The notes: generated by a model not told the origin, from the letters alone. DNA of 64,000 bases from Bog-473 sp963753115 (GCA_963753115.1 CAVWBB010000029.1:62001-126000), one strand, 5' to 3'; positions 37,720-47,138 are shown, numbered from the stretch's first letter. Numbers and translations: made by a program.

Positions 37720-39483
37720 ATGTCCAAGATTGCGTCCGAAGTGCTCATTGAGCGACTGTCCGACTGGGGAGTCGACACTATTTTCGGCCTGCCCGGAGAT
37801 GGCATCAACGGGATCATGGAGGCAATGCGGCGACACCGCGACAAGATGGATTTCATCCTGGTGCATCACGAGGAGGCTGCAGCCTTCATGGCCACCGGTT
37901 ACGCCAAATCGACAGGGAAGCTGGGCGTTTGTCTTGCCACCTCGGGCCCGGGCGCCATCCACCTCCTGAACGGGCTCTACGACGCCAAGCTCGATCACGC
38001 ACCGGTTCTCGCCATCACCGGGATGCAGGAATCGCAGATGCTCGGGACGGGGTACCAGCAGGAAGTTGCGCTCGAGAAATTATTTATGGACGTGGCCGAG
38101 TACAACGAGATGATCCATGTCCCAGCACAACTCCCGACGCTCGTGGACATCGCGGTTCGGCATGCTCTAACCCGGAGGGGAGTGGCACATTTGACCATTC
38201 CCACGGACATTCAGGTCGCAGACGCTGGCGCAAATCCATGGAGCGCCCCGGCTCCCGCAGTCAATCAACCAACGGCCCCGATCTACCTGCCGACTTCGGG
38301 TTTACCCCGACCCCAGGATGTGGCAGCGGCAGCCGAGGTGCTCAATGCCGGGAAAAAGGTGGTCATGCTCGTGGGTGCCGGAGCCCTCGGAGCCCGGAGC
38401 GAAGTGCTCGAGACGGCGAAACGCCTGGCCAGTCCGATCGTGAAGACGTTGCCCGGCAAGGCGGTGGTGCCCGATGACCACCCCCTCACCGTCGGCGGCA
38501 TCGGTCTGCTAGGCACGGCGCCGGCAATCGACGCCATGGAGGGTTGCGACACCCTCTTTATGGTCGGCACCAACTTTCCATACACCAAATACCTGCCTGA
38601 GACGGGCCAATGCAAAGTCGTGCAGATCGAGGCGGACCCTATCCGAGCCGGAAACCGCATCGCGACCGATGTCCCCATGATCGCCGACGCTGCCGAGGGA
38701 CTGCGCGCACTCCTGCCGCAGTTGGCCGAGCGGTCAGATCGCTCGTTCTTGGAGGAGATCACCAAAGAGATGGAGGGGTGGCGCACGAAGCTCAGTGCCA
38801 TTGAGTCCATCGACGAGGATCCCATTCAGCCCCAATACCTGATGGCAGCTATCGACCGGCTGGCACACGAAGACGCCATCTTGACTTCGGACTCGGGCAC
38901 GATCGCCACCTGGGCAGCCCGCCACTTCACCATTCGGGCCCAGCGCGAGTTCTATCTCTCGGGCAACCTCGCAACCATGGCTCCGGGGCTGCCCTATACG
39001 ATCGCCAATCAAATCGCCCACCCCCATCGCCAGTGCATTGCCTTCGTTGGTGACGGGGGTTTCGCCATGTTGATGGCCGAGTTCGGGACTGCCTGCCGGT
39101 ATGGGCTCCCTATCAAGGTTGTCATCAACAACAACGCCTCCCTCGGTCAGATCCTCTGGGAACAGGTAGTGCTGGGCTACCCCGAGCACGGCGTTCGCTT
39201 CGGGAAGCCCCCGACCTTCGCGCCTTGGGCCGAAGCGTGCGGTGGTCGGGGGATCAGGGTGGACAAGGCGGCCGACATGGAGGCCGCTATCAAGGAAGCA
39301 TTCGACTACCCCGGGCCTGCACTGGTCGACGTGCTGGTGAATCCGGACGAGCCTCCTATGCCGGGAAAGGTGCAATACGAACAGGCGAAGGGGTTCGTAA
39401 AGGCATTCCTCACCGGCCAGCCGCGCAAAGCCACCATCGCCAGCACGCTATGGCGTGACAAGATCACGGAGCTACGGTCGTGA
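37720..39483 (+). CDS. TPP-dependent enzyme, pyruvate oxidase/acetolactate synthase-like
   Basis: 587 residues from ATG 37720. N-terminal pyrimidine domain with FGLPGDGINGIMEA and catalytic Glu 51 in VHHEEAAAF, central domain with PTDIQ and VGAGALGAR, and C-terminal TPP-binding GDGGFAMLMAEF...NNNASLGQ. Overall it looks like PoxB-type pyruvate oxidases more than biosynthetic AHAS. It would decarboxylate pyruvate or another 2-oxo acid. It leads an operon with a membrane protein, a gluconate-dehydrogenase-type small subunit and a GMC oxidoreductase, joined by GTGA overlaps. Confidence 0.85.
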   Translation: MSKIASEVLIERLSDWGVDTIFGLPGDGINGIMEAMRRHRDKMDFILVHHEEAAAFMATGYAKSTGKLGVCLATSGPGAIHLLNGLYDAKLDHAPVLAITGMQESQMLGTGYQQEVALEKLFMDVAEYNEMIHVPAQLPTLVDIAVRHALTRRGVAHLTIPTDIQVADAGANPWSAPAPAVNQPTAPIYLPTSGLPRPQDVAAAAEVLNAGKKVVMLVGAGALGARSEVLETAKRLASPIVKTLPGKAVVPDDHPLTVGGIGLLGTAPAIDAMEGCDTLFMVGTNFPYTKYLPETGQCKVVQIEADPIRAGNRIATDVPMIADAAEGLRALLPQLAERSDRSFLEEITKEMEGWRTKLSAIESIDEDPIQPQYLMAAIDRLAHEDAILTSDSGTIATWAARHFTIRAQREFYLSGNLATMAPGLPYTIANQIAHPHRQCIAFVGDGGFAMLMAEFGTACRYGLPIKVVINNNASLGQILWEQVVLGYPEHGVRFGKPPTFAPWAEACGGRGIRVDKAADMEAAIKEAFDYPGPALVDVLVNPDEPPMPGKVQYEQAKGFVKAFLTGQPRKATIASTLWRDKITELRS

Positions 39484-39926
39484 GTAAGTCCGGAAGTCTC
39501 ATCGGCATCGACCGCCTGCTACGAGACGTCCGCCATGGGCGCTTTGAGCGCACTCTGGCCGCACTGACGGCGGCGGGGGCGGTGATCACAGGTGTCGAAA
39601 TCTGGCTCGAGCACGACCGGGCGAGCTTCGCCAATCGCATGATGTGGGTCCCAGTCGCCCTCACGCCAGGCATAGCGGCGGCGGGTGTCGCCGGCGTGGT
39701 GTCGCGTCGGGCGGCCAAGACCATGTTGCCGGTCGCTTCGGTCGTCGTGCTCGCCAACAGTCTGCAGGGCCAGTACCTTCACTTACGCGGTATCTCGCAG
39801 CGTCCGGGGGGGTGGCGCATGGCCCGCTACAACGCAGAGATGGGGCCCCCGACCTTCGCGCCTCTCCTGTTCGGTCTCGTCGGCGGTATGGGCCTCGTTG
39901 CCTCGGTCTTGCGACGTGAGGACTGA
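39480..39926 (+). CDS. four-helix membrane protein of unknown function
   Basis: 148 residues from GTG 39480, overlapping the previous stop (GTGA). It has about four hydrophobic helices and a loop with LHLRGISQRPGGW and MGPPTFAPLLFGLVGG. No cofactor motif is visible. Its place between the TPP enzyme and the dehydrogenase subunits suggests a membrane anchor for the complex; that is inference. Confidence 0.65.
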   Translation: MSKSGSLIGIDRLLRDVRHGRFERTLAALTAAGAVITGVEIWLEHDRASFANRMMWVPVALTPGIAAAGVAGVVSRRAAKTMLPVASVVVLANSLQGQYLHLRGISQRPGGWRMARYNAEMGPPTFAPLLFGLVGGMGLVASVLRRED

Positions 39927-40614
39927 GCACCAGGGGATCACACCGGGTACAGCAGAACAGCGCTTTCCCGGTTACGACGTCACGGCACGCGAGGGTGATT
40001 GGGACGCCACGACGAGTGCGGTGGTGCTCCGCCGGCTTGAACCACCAGAGCCGACTCGCTTTTTCGGAAAATCCGAAGAAGCGATCGTGCGTCAGCTCCT
40101 CGACCGGCTGCTAGCCCAAGATAACGACCCGCGGGTGCCTGTCTTCGAGGTGATCGACCAGCGCCTGGCTGATCGCCAAGGTGATGGATACCGCTACGAG
40201 GACATGCCCGAGGATCCCGAAGCCTGGCGTCGCTCCGTGGCGGCGCTCGAGAGTGACGCACACGCGGCTGTTGGAATCTGCTTCGCCGATCTTGACCCCC
40301 AGGGGCAGCGCGACATCATCGAGCGGGTGCGGTTGTGCGAGGGGGAGTGGCACGGCCTTCCAGCCAAGCGGGTGTTTTCGCTCTGGATGCGTTACGCGTG
40401 CGGGGCCTTCTATGCCCATCCCTGGGCCTGGAACGAAATCGGTTTCGGTGGGCCCGCTTACCCGACCGGCTACAAGCACCTGGCCCTTGACGGGCGCGAG
40501 AACTGGGAGGTACGCGAGCGGGACGCAGAGGACCCCCTCCCGTGGGTGACCCGGGCAGAGGCAGCCAAGAAACGTCACGCCTCAGGGCTCTCGGATCCGG
40601 GGGAGTCGGGGTGA
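39916..40614 (+). CDS. gluconate 2-dehydrogenase subunit 3-like protein
   Basis: 232 residues from GTG 39916, overlapping the previous gene by 11 bp. The pattern VRQLLDRLLAQD, DLDPQGQRDIIERV and AFYAHPWAWNEIGFGGPAYP is that of the small subunit of membrane-bound GMC-type sugar dehydrogenases. Unlike classical subunit 3 there is no obvious Tat signal at the N-terminus. It should pair with the GMC flavoprotein encoded by the next, overlapping gene. Confidence 0.8.
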   Translation: MRTEHQGITPGTAEQRFPGYDVTAREGDWDATTSAVVLRRLEPPEPTRFFGKSEEAIVRQLLDRLLAQDNDPRVPVFEVIDQRLADRQGDGYRYEDMPEDPEAWRRSVAALESDAHAAVGICFADLDPQGQRDIIERVRLCEGEWHGLPAKRVFSLWMRYACGAFYAHPWAWNEIGFGGPAYPTGYKHLALDGRENWEVRERDAEDPLPWVTRAEAAKKRHASGLSDPGESG

Positions 40615-42242
40615 ACGGAGTCAAGAGTCGCAACGAGTCGGCATGGCTTTTGCCCAACGACGGCTCTCGTACGAATCACGCCCTCCGTCGCGACATGCGA
40701 CGCTACGACCAAGGCGACGAGGTCGACGCCGTAGTGATCGGGTGCGGGGCCGGCGGAGCGGTGCTGACCCAGCGCCTAGTCCGCCGCGGATGGCAGGTCG
40801 TCGCCTTCGACGCCGGGCCGTTCTGGGACCCCGACCGCGACTGGGTCAGCGACGAGGCCGGCTCACACGGCCTCTATTGGAACGAGCCCCGCGTCATCTC
40901 GGGCAGTGACCCTATCCCGCTTGGGAACAACAACTCGGGCCGAGGTGTCGGGGGATCGATGGTGCACTTCGCTGGCTATGCCCCGCGCTTCCACCCCTCA
41001 GACTTTCACACGCTCTCCGCCGACGGGGTCGGAGCGGACTGGCCCCTCGAATACGAGGAACTCAAGCCCTACTACGCTCAGCTCGAGGCGGAGTTACCAG
41101 TCGCCGGACAGCGCTGGCCGTGGGGGGATCCTCATCGCTATCCCCACAGTGCCCATCCGATGGGTGGCAACGGGCTGGCCTTCATACGAGCCTGCCGCGC
41201 TGCTGGAATCCAAGCCCGGGTAGGCCCTGTTGCCATCAGTAATGGGCGCTTCGGCAACCGGTCGCACTGCGTCTACCGGGGCTTCTGCCTCCAGGGCTGC
41301 AAGGTCAATGCAAAAGCGTCGCCACTCATCACGCACATCCCAGACGCACTCGCCCACGGTGCAGAGATCCGGGCCGACTGCATGGTCGGGCGCATCGAGG
41401 TTGACGAGCAGCGGCGCGCTACCGGGGTGACCTACTTCCGAGACGGGCGCGAGTACCGCCAACGCGCCCGCCTCGTCGTCGTGGCGGGCTATTCCATCGA
41501 GACCCCTCGTCTCTTGCTCAGCTCCGCATGTGCCGAGTTCCCCGACGGGCTGTGCAACGATTTCGACCAGGTGGGCCGCTATGTCATGGTCCAAGGCGCT
41601 CCGCAGACCTCTGGCCGCTACACCGAGGAAATCCGCTCGTACAAGGCACCGCCGCCCGAGGCCTCATCGGAGGCCTTTTACGAGACGGACCCGTCCAAGG
41701 ACTACAAACGGGGATTCTCGCTGCAGTGCATCGCACCGCTCCCTATCGTTTTCGCAGAGCATGTGGGCGCCCAAGGATACTGGGGCGAACCCTTGCGAGA
41801 GTACATGCGCGACTACGTGCACTGGGCAACCTTCGGCGCCCTGTGCGAGTTTCTCCCGCTCCCAGAGAATCGGGTGACTTTGGCGGATGAGAGGGACCGC
41901 CACGGTCTCGCCGTTGCCAACTTCAGCTACTCGCTGTGTGACAACGACCACGCGCTTGTGAAAGCGGCGACGGCGGTCATGGAGGATATGCACCACGCCG
42001 CTGGCGCGGAGGAAGCAATAACGATCAATCGCTATGCGCACCTGATCGGCGGTTGCCGCATGGCGGAGGATGAGGCGCAAGGCGTAGTTGACGGCGACCT
42101 ACGATCGTTCGCCATTCCCAACCTCTTCATCGTGGACGGAAGCGTCTGTCCTACCCAGGGCAGCGCTAATCCGGCGCTCACGATCATGGCTCTGGCCACC
42201 AGGACAGCCGATTACTTGGGGCATCCAACCTCTCAGCAGTAG
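40611..42242 (+). CDS. GMC-family oxidoreductase (sugar/alcohol dehydrogenase large subunit)
   Basis: 543 residues from GTG 40611 (GTGA overlap with the small subunit stop). FAD-binding GCGAGGAV (44-51), GGSMVHFAGY, a Cys-rich segment CVYRGFCLQGCKVNAK, RYAHLIGGCRM and the C-terminal GSANPALTIMALATRTADYL are typical of gluconate/sorbitol dehydrogenase-like GMC subunits. It oxidises a sugar or alcohol and passes electrons to a cytochrome or quinone; the usual cytochrome c subunit is absent here. Last gene of the four-gene operon. Confidence 0.9.
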   Translation: MNGVKSRNESAWLLPNDGSRTNHALRRDMRRYDQGDEVDAVVIGCGAGGAVLTQRLVRRGWQVVAFDAGPFWDPDRDWVSDEAGSHGLYWNEPRVISGSDPIPLGNNNSGRGVGGSMVHFAGYAPRFHPSDFHTLSADGVGADWPLEYEELKPYYAQLEAELPVAGQRWPWGDPHRYPHSAHPMGGNGLAFIRACRAAGIQARVGPVAISNGRFGNRSHCVYRGFCLQGCKVNAKASPLITHIPDALAHGAEIRADCMVGRIEVDEQRRATGVTYFRDGREYRQRARLVVVAGYSIETPRLLLSSACAEFPDGLCNDFDQVGRYVMVQGAPQTSGRYTEEIRSYKAPPPEASSEAFYETDPSKDYKRGFSLQCIAPLPIVFAEHVGAQGYWGEPLREYMRDYVHWATFGALCEFLPLPENRVTLADERDRHGLAVANFSYSLCDNDHALVKAATAVMEDMHHAAGAEEAITINRYAHLIGGCRMAEDEAQGVVDGDLRSFAIPNLFIVDGSVCPTQGSANPALTIMALATRTADYLGHPTSQQ

Positions 42243-42314
42243 CGCTTGTGGCACCGCCTCGGGCAAGAGGCGTCTCGTTCCGAACCTCAGTCACCCCATC
42301 TCGTCGGTAGCTGT

Positions 42315-42340
42315 AATCGGGGACAGCCCCTGAAATCAGA
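42315..42340. repeat. dispersed repeat, copy A
   Basis: AATCGGGGACAGCCCCTGAA followed by ATCAGA closely matches 44849-44873 in the same orientation. The two copies flank the hemerythrin and MFS genes and may be remnants of insertion-sequence ends. Confidence 0.45.
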
Positions 42341-42402
42341 TCCGGCAGCGAGTGCCCACGGCAGCACAAGGGGCGGCCCGTGAAGGTCGTCAGCCCGCGG
42401 AC

Positions 42403-42954
42403 CTAGGCGTGTGAATGCGCTGCCCCGCGGGCTCGTTCAAAGAAAGCTGCGATCGGTCCGAGCACCTTGTGCGCTGTCGGGCTCGAAGGCAAATGGGGAT
42501 GAGGCTGACTTGGAGCGGCCAGCTTGGCGCCCTTGAACTTCTGGGCCAAGTAAACGAGTCGTCCCGAGTCCTCGTGAGCCAGAAACAAGGGGAGGACCTC
42601 GGCCTCCTCTCTGTCCGCGTGCTGGAGTACTGACTCACGCAGCTCTGTTAAAGCGGCTCGGAATTCATCGCTTTTTGGATCCATATCGCCCATTGAGGCC
42701 AGGAGCTTTTCAGCTTCAGCCTCCTCCGCAATTCTCGCTTCAGCCACCTGGCTTCCCCCGGGAAGTTCCTTGAGGGCTGGATAGACGACGACTTGCTCAC
42801 CCACCTCATGGCGCACCAACTGATCGGTCAGCTTCCAAAATAGTTCGCCCCAGCTGTCTGAACTCGCCGTGTCGAATTCGGATAACCGTTGGCGCACTGC
42901 GGTGTGGTCTTGGGTAACGACGAACACGATGTCGTTGGTGGGAGCAACGCTCAT
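42403..42954 (-). CDS. hemerythrin HHE-domain protein
   Basis: 183 residues from ATG 42954. Helices with His 17 (VVTQDHTAV), His 49 and Glu 50 (LVRHEVGEQ), and LQHADREEAEVLPLF provide the di-iron ligands of the HHE fold. It probably binds oxygen or senses NO or oxygen; an alanine- and proline-rich tail ends the protein. It stands alone, convergent to the GMC operon. Confidence 0.88.
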   Translation of the reverse strand: MSVAPTNDIVFVVTQDHTAVRQRLSEFDTASSDSWGELFWKLTDQLVRHEVGEQVVVYPALKELPGGSQVAEARIAEEAEAEKLLASMGDMDPKSDEFRAALTELRESVLQHADREEAEVLPLFLAHEDSGRLVYLAQKFKGAKLAAPSQPHPHLPSSPTAHKVLGPIAAFFERARGAAHSHA

Positions 42955-43087
42955 GAGAACCTCCGATCAACTTGCTCTCTGCTTGCTACCCGAGGAGCTG
43001 ACTCGCAAACGCCATTAGCGACTACTCCGCATATGGGCCGGCTACCCCGTCGACGACGGTGCCATTGCTAGGCCCCGGTGTTCCGTC

Positions 43088-44644
43088 CTACGACGAATGC
43101 TCCGCATCTGCGGCGCGCGATCGCGCTTCGTACTCGGTTGCGCTGAGGACATCGCTTTGGTAGTGCCGCCGAGCTCGCAGGATGAGCAAGCCGGCGCCGA
43201 CGAGCGTAAACAGCAAAATCAAATACGTATTGCGCAGGGGGCCCGACTCAGCGAGAGAGGGCGTCGCGTGATCCGAGTTGACGCCGGTGCCCCATCCCAC
43301 TGCTGAAGCGCCGGTCAGGGCGGTTGAGATTATCCCGAATGCCAAGGGCGCGAAGGACTCGAAGACACCGCGTATCAGCGTCCTGACGCTTTCGGCCCGG
43401 CCCCAGAGGCCCGAGGCAATGATGTCGAGCCGAGCTGCGTCGAGTGGTGGATTGGGCGCTGCGATCGCCACCGCGGCGACTAAGAACATCGGTAAGGAGA
43501 GAGCCAGCGAGGGTATGCCGAGGCCGACAGCGAGGGCGAGTGCCCCGACGAGGAACCCCACCGCTGCGACGGTGAGGCGGGCGGTAAGACGACGCTGAGT
43601 CAACCGGTCAGCAGCTCGACCGCCGAAGACGACACCCGTCAACACGCCTCCGCCGACGAGCAATACGACCACGGTGGCCACGCCTTGGTTCAATCCGTAC
43701 TGGCCGCGGATGTAGAGAACAGCGAATGTCCGCAGGCCGTTGAGATAGAAATAGCCAAGTGAGCTGGCCACAATGAGCAACGCGTTGGTGGGCACACCCA
43801 AGGCGTAGCGGACAGCAGCCCAAGGGGACAGCTTGGACGGAGGCTGGCGCGGGATCCGGCGCTCGTCGATCTGGGCAGGAATCGAGGCGGAACCGGCTCG
43901 CAGCCATCGCGGACGCGGAACCAGGCTCTCTCCGCCGTGAGGTGACGAAGTACCGGGCCTCTCGGAAGCGACCCTGGGTTGAAGCCGGCTCATGCCCCCA
44001 CGGGCTGGCTCGCGCAACGTAGTCAAGAGGTAGACCACCGCGATGCTCGGGATACTCAAGACGCCAAGCGCCGCACGCCACCCCGCCACAGACGAGGCGA
44101 GGTCTGCCAACAAGAGGCCGAAGCCGGACCCGACTACCTCGCCGGCCAAGATGTAGCCGTACATGCGACCACGCTCTTCTGCGGGAAAGAAGTCCCCTGT
44201 CAACGAGGCGATGGCGGGACTGGCGGCAGCGGTGAGGGCGCCAAGGAGAACGCGTATCGCCAGCAGAACGCCAAAGGTCGGTGCGAAGGCACTGGCCAGT
44301 TCCGCCACCCCCCAGGTCGTCACCGCCACCGCAAGGAGCCGCAACCGGGGCACGCGGTCAGTGAGTACACCAAAGGGGAGGGTCCCAAGTGCCGTGACCA
44401 GTCCCGATACCGTCACAAGCAGACCAACGTCGGTGTTGTTGATGTGCAGGCCAGTTTCGAGCTGGGGCACCAAGGCACCGATCATCCCCACATCAGCGGC
44501 CGACAATGACATAACGGCGCTGAGGACAACGACAATCCGGCGTCGTTCTCTCCCCCCGAGCGCTCGGGTGACCTGCTCAACACCATGGTGGCCAAGGTGC
44601 TGGCTTTTGCGGAGTCCCGCGACCAGAACTCCCTGGCCGATCAT
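43088..44644 (-). CDS. MFS transporter
   Basis: About 518 residues if started at ATG 44644 (AAGGG seven bases upstream); the frame is open to 44788. Twelve hydrophobic helices in two halves, with the A-motif GVLTDRVPRLRLLAV after helix 2 and again GGRAADRLTQRRLTARL after helix 8. A long loop of about 70 residues (RGGMSRLQPRVASERPGTSS...) separates the halves. Resembles actinobacterial efflux or sugar-phosphate-type transporters; the substrate is unknown. Confidence 0.82.
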   Translation of the reverse strand: MIGQGVLVAGLRKSQHLGHHGVEQVTRALGGRERRRIVVVLSAVMSLSAADVGMIGALVPQLETGLHINNTDVGLLVTVSGLVTALGTLPFGVLTDRVPRLRLLAVAVTTWGVAELASAFAPTFGVLLAIRVLLGALTAAASPAIASLTGDFFPAEERGRMYGYILAGEVVGSGFGLLLADLASSVAGWRAALGVLSIPSIAVVYLLTTLREPARGGMSRLQPRVASERPGTSSPHGGESLVPRPRWLRAGSASIPAQIDERRIPRQPPSKLSPWAAVRYALGVPTNALLIVASSLGYFYLNGLRTFAVLYIRGQYGLNQGVATVVVLLVGGGVLTGVVFGGRAADRLTQRRLTARLTVAAVGFLVGALALAVGLGIPSLALSLPMFLVAAVAIAAPNPPLDAARLDIIASGLWGRAESVRTLIRGVFESFAPLAFGIISTALTGASAVGWGTGVNSDHATPSLAESGPLRNTYLILLFTLVGAGLLILRARRHYQSDVLSATEYEARSRAADAEHSS

Positions 44645-45264
44645 GTCGGTACCCTTGGCAGCTGGCGCTGGGCCATCGAGGCGAGCGCGGTGAGACTGCT
44701 CGCGAGCGCCGGCAAGACGACTGTGACGTTCATCGCCGTGTCTCGTGGCGGCTGTTCTCGGCGGGGCGTCTATCCACTGCTTCCTCATTACCCAGGGCGA
44801 GCGAACAATCGGCGATGCATCTCGTATTCAAAGGGCCGCGAGGCGTGGAATAGGGACAGCCCCAGAAATCGGACAGAGAGATACATGCTTCGTCGGCAAC
44901 GGTGGAGGTCGCCATGAAGGTCGACGGAAAAGCACGGGTCAACTAACTGATGACCCCATTCGCCGACCTTGACTAAGTCGAGGTGTTTGCGGCCACAGCC
45001 GCTACGAAGGTCTAGGCATCGGAGGGCGACAGCCGGTTAGGTCAAGTCATAAAGGCGTTCGACGCGACAATGAGACCGACGCCGACACCCAGCAGGCTCT
45101 CGAATGCTATGACCGGTCACGGCCAAAGCTAAGGACAAGCCATACAACCACGAGCGAGCCCCATCGTCAGCTCGACTCTTCTGATGCTGGCACGGCCGCC
45201 AGCCACGCACCGACTCAGTCGTTGACCAGTCTGCTGGCTTGTTTACCTGCAGTAGTCCAATACA
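44645..45264. other. island region without a recognised gene
   Basis: Short frames on both strands do not resemble known families. It contains copy B of the dispersed repeat (44849-44873). The composition is mixed, as in DNA remaining after loss of a transposable element. Confidence 0.5.
44849..44873. repeat. dispersed repeat, copy B
   Basis: AATAGGGACAGCCCCAGAAA followed by TCGGA, matching 42315-42340 with four differences including a one-base gap. Confidence 0.45.
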
Positions 45265-45954
45265 TCACTGGTTGCCGCCTACAATTGACGCCGCCAACCC
45301 TAGATCCCGGTGCCCCTCCTCACGGTCAGAGCAAATTCCGTCGAGCAGCAACTGAAGGCCGACCTTGAACTGAGCGGGCGAGGTCAGCTTGGCCAACTGC
45401 CTCATGACGTCATCTGCGCGCTCGTCGTCGTTCGCTGCCGATTCCCCGCGGGAAGCTTCCAGGGCAGCGAAACCAACCGTGTAGGTGTGGATCACCCCAA
45501 AGGCGCGTCGTGCTTCTGCCTTTCCGAAGCCCGCAGAATCAAGAACATCGAGCATGGCATCCATCCGCGCGATAGCAGCGGGGGAGACGACTGGATGACG
45601 TAAATAGGTGTGTAAGGCGATCGGCTCACGCACCAGCAGCGCACGAAGTCGATCAGCTGCTTCTACCGTCCAATGGCGCCAATCATCCCGCCGTGACCTC
45701 GGTTTCCAGGCCTCCGCTAGCAGGCCGTCGGTGACCTCGTCGAAGAGATCGTCCTTGTCTCGGACATGTCGATACAGGCTCATCGGTGCCACGCCGAGCT
45801 CGGCTGCCAGGCTGCGAATAGTCATCTCATCGGACCTGCCCTCACGTACAGCCTGGGCTGCCGCGTCCACGACCTGTTCCCTTGAAATGCTTCCCCACGC
45901 GGCACGCCCCTGGGATCGAGATTTTGGTCGCCTCTGCTGCTTGCGTACTGCCAT
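45265..45954 (-). CDS. TetR-family regulator of the island (probable GTAC-box repressor)
   Basis: Start at ATG 45954 (MAVRKQQRRPKSRSQGRAAW), 229 residues; the frame is open to 46038, but that part would contain the operator boxes. HTH: VDAAAQAVREG, MTIRSLAAELGVAPMSLYRHV. The C-terminal ligand domain resembles the TetR_C group with LRHPVVSPAAIARMDAML. It is divergent from the SDR-HPP-GH15 operon, with two GTAC-N2-GTAC boxes in its own leader at 45978-46012, indicating autorepression. The same boxes at 34311 and 35527 define further targets. Ligand unknown. Confidence 0.85.
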   Translation of the reverse strand: MAVRKQQRRPKSRSQGRAAWGSISREQVVDAAAQAVREGRSDEMTIRSLAAELGVAPMSLYRHVRDKDDLFDEVTDGLLAEAWKPRSRRDDWRHWTVEAADRLRALLVREPIALHTYLRHPVVSPAAIARMDAMLDVLDSAGFGKAEARRAFGVIHTYTVGFAALEASRGESAANDDERADDVMRQLAKLTSPAQFKVGLQLLLDGICSDREEGHRDLGLAASIVGGNQ

Positions 45955-45977
45955 ACGAAGACCATACCCACGAACGG

Positions 45978-46012
45978 GTACGTGTACGCGCCGCACAAAC
46001 GGGTACATGTAC
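45978..46012. promoter_or_regulatory. paired GTAC-N2-GTAC operator boxes in the TetR/SDR divergent region
   Basis: GTACGTGTAC at 45978-45987 and GTACATGTAC at 46003-46012, 25 bp apart, each preceded by GG and followed by GC. They lie between the TetR start (45954) and the SDR start (46107) and could control both directions. Confidence 0.75.
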
Positions 46013-46106
46013 GCAAAGAGATCACTAGCAATACCCACTGCAGGAGATTCCCGCTGGTGGCGAATAGGGCCTCACTCGACGAGGACTGCATAAGGAAAGG
46101 ATCTCG

Positions 46107-47138
46107 ATGGCAACACGACCAATCGCAGTGGTTACGGGAGCCTCCGGCGGCGTGGGCCGGGCAACATCTCGTGCGTTCGCGGCTGCCGGCTATGACGTGG
46201 CGCTGGTCGCGCGAGGGAGTGCAGGCCTCGAAGCCGCCGCGAAGGAAGTCGAATCGGTCGGAGCGCGTGCCCTAGTGATCGGCGCCGACGTCAGCGATTT
46301 CAATGAGGTCGATGCGGCCGCGACCCAGGTGGAGAAGGAGCTGGGACCCATCGACGTCTGGATCAATGATGCGATGACGACGGTCTTCGCACCGTCATGG
46401 GACATTGCCCCCGACGATTTCCGGCGGGCGGTTGAAGTCACGTTCCTGGGGCAAGTCTGGGGCACGATGGCTGCCCTATCCCGCATGCGGGCGCGGGATC
46501 GGGGAACCATTGTCAATGTCGGGTCCGCGCTCGCTTATATGGGCATCCCTCTTCAAGCCGCGTACTGCTCGTCGAAATTTGCCTGCCGAGGATTCTTCGA
46601 GTCGGTACGGGCTGAACTCCTGCACGACGGGAGCAAGGTACGTCTCGGCATGGTTCATCTCCCCACGGTGAACACTCCACAATTCGACTGGTGTGAAACC
46701 ACCCTGGATCGTCATCCGCAGCCTGTTCCCCCCATTTATCAACCCGAGGTGGCAGCCCGTTGCATCGTCGCTGCTGCTCAAAATGGGCGCAGGACGAAGG
46801 TCGTCGGCTCGTGGAACAAGCTACTGGTCATGGCCGGGAGTCTGTTTCCCGGTCTCGGAAACTCCTACGCGGCGTTCGGAGCGTGGGAGAGCCAACTCAC
46901 CGACGTCCCGATTTCGCCGGGCCGCAAGGCAAATTTGTACCGTCCGGTCGACGGCGACCAAGACCATGGGGCCCACGGCATGTTCGACGATCGCGCTGGC
47001 GGCCTCCTCGATCCCAGTTTCCTCCGTTCCCTACCCGAAATCATCCGCACCTTCGTGGCGGCATTGAGACGAACTGCCCAATCAAAGGTAAGGCGCTATG
47101 GCAGAACCGTTGCGCTCAAGGCGGCGAAAGTCCGATGA
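46107..47138 (+). CDS. short-chain dehydrogenase/reductase, extended C-terminus
   Basis: 343 residues from ATG 46107. NAD(P)-binding TGASGGVGRA, VWINDA (in place of NNAG), IVNVGSALAYMG with the catalytic Ser, and YCSSKFA with Tyr and Lys. Residues after about 250 form an extra domain of about 90 residues common in actinobacterial SDRs. It leads a five-gene operon with overlapping stops and starts. The substrate is unknown; the changed NNAG motif is a mild deviation. Confidence 0.85.
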   Translation: MATRPIAVVTGASGGVGRATSRAFAAAGYDVALVARGSAGLEAAAKEVESVGARALVIGADVSDFNEVDAAATQVEKELGPIDVWINDAMTTVFAPSWDIAPDDFRRAVEVTFLGQVWGTMAALSRMRARDRGTIVNVGSALAYMGIPLQAAYCSSKFACRGFFESVRAELLHDGSKVRLGMVHLPTVNTPQFDWCETTLDRHPQPVPPIYQPEVAARCIVAAAQNGRRTKVVGSWNKLLVMAGSLFPGLGNSYAAFGAWESQLTDVPISPGRKANLYRPVDGDQDHGAHGMFDDRAGGLLDPSFLRSLPEIIRTFVAALRRTAQSKVRRYGRTVALKAAKVR

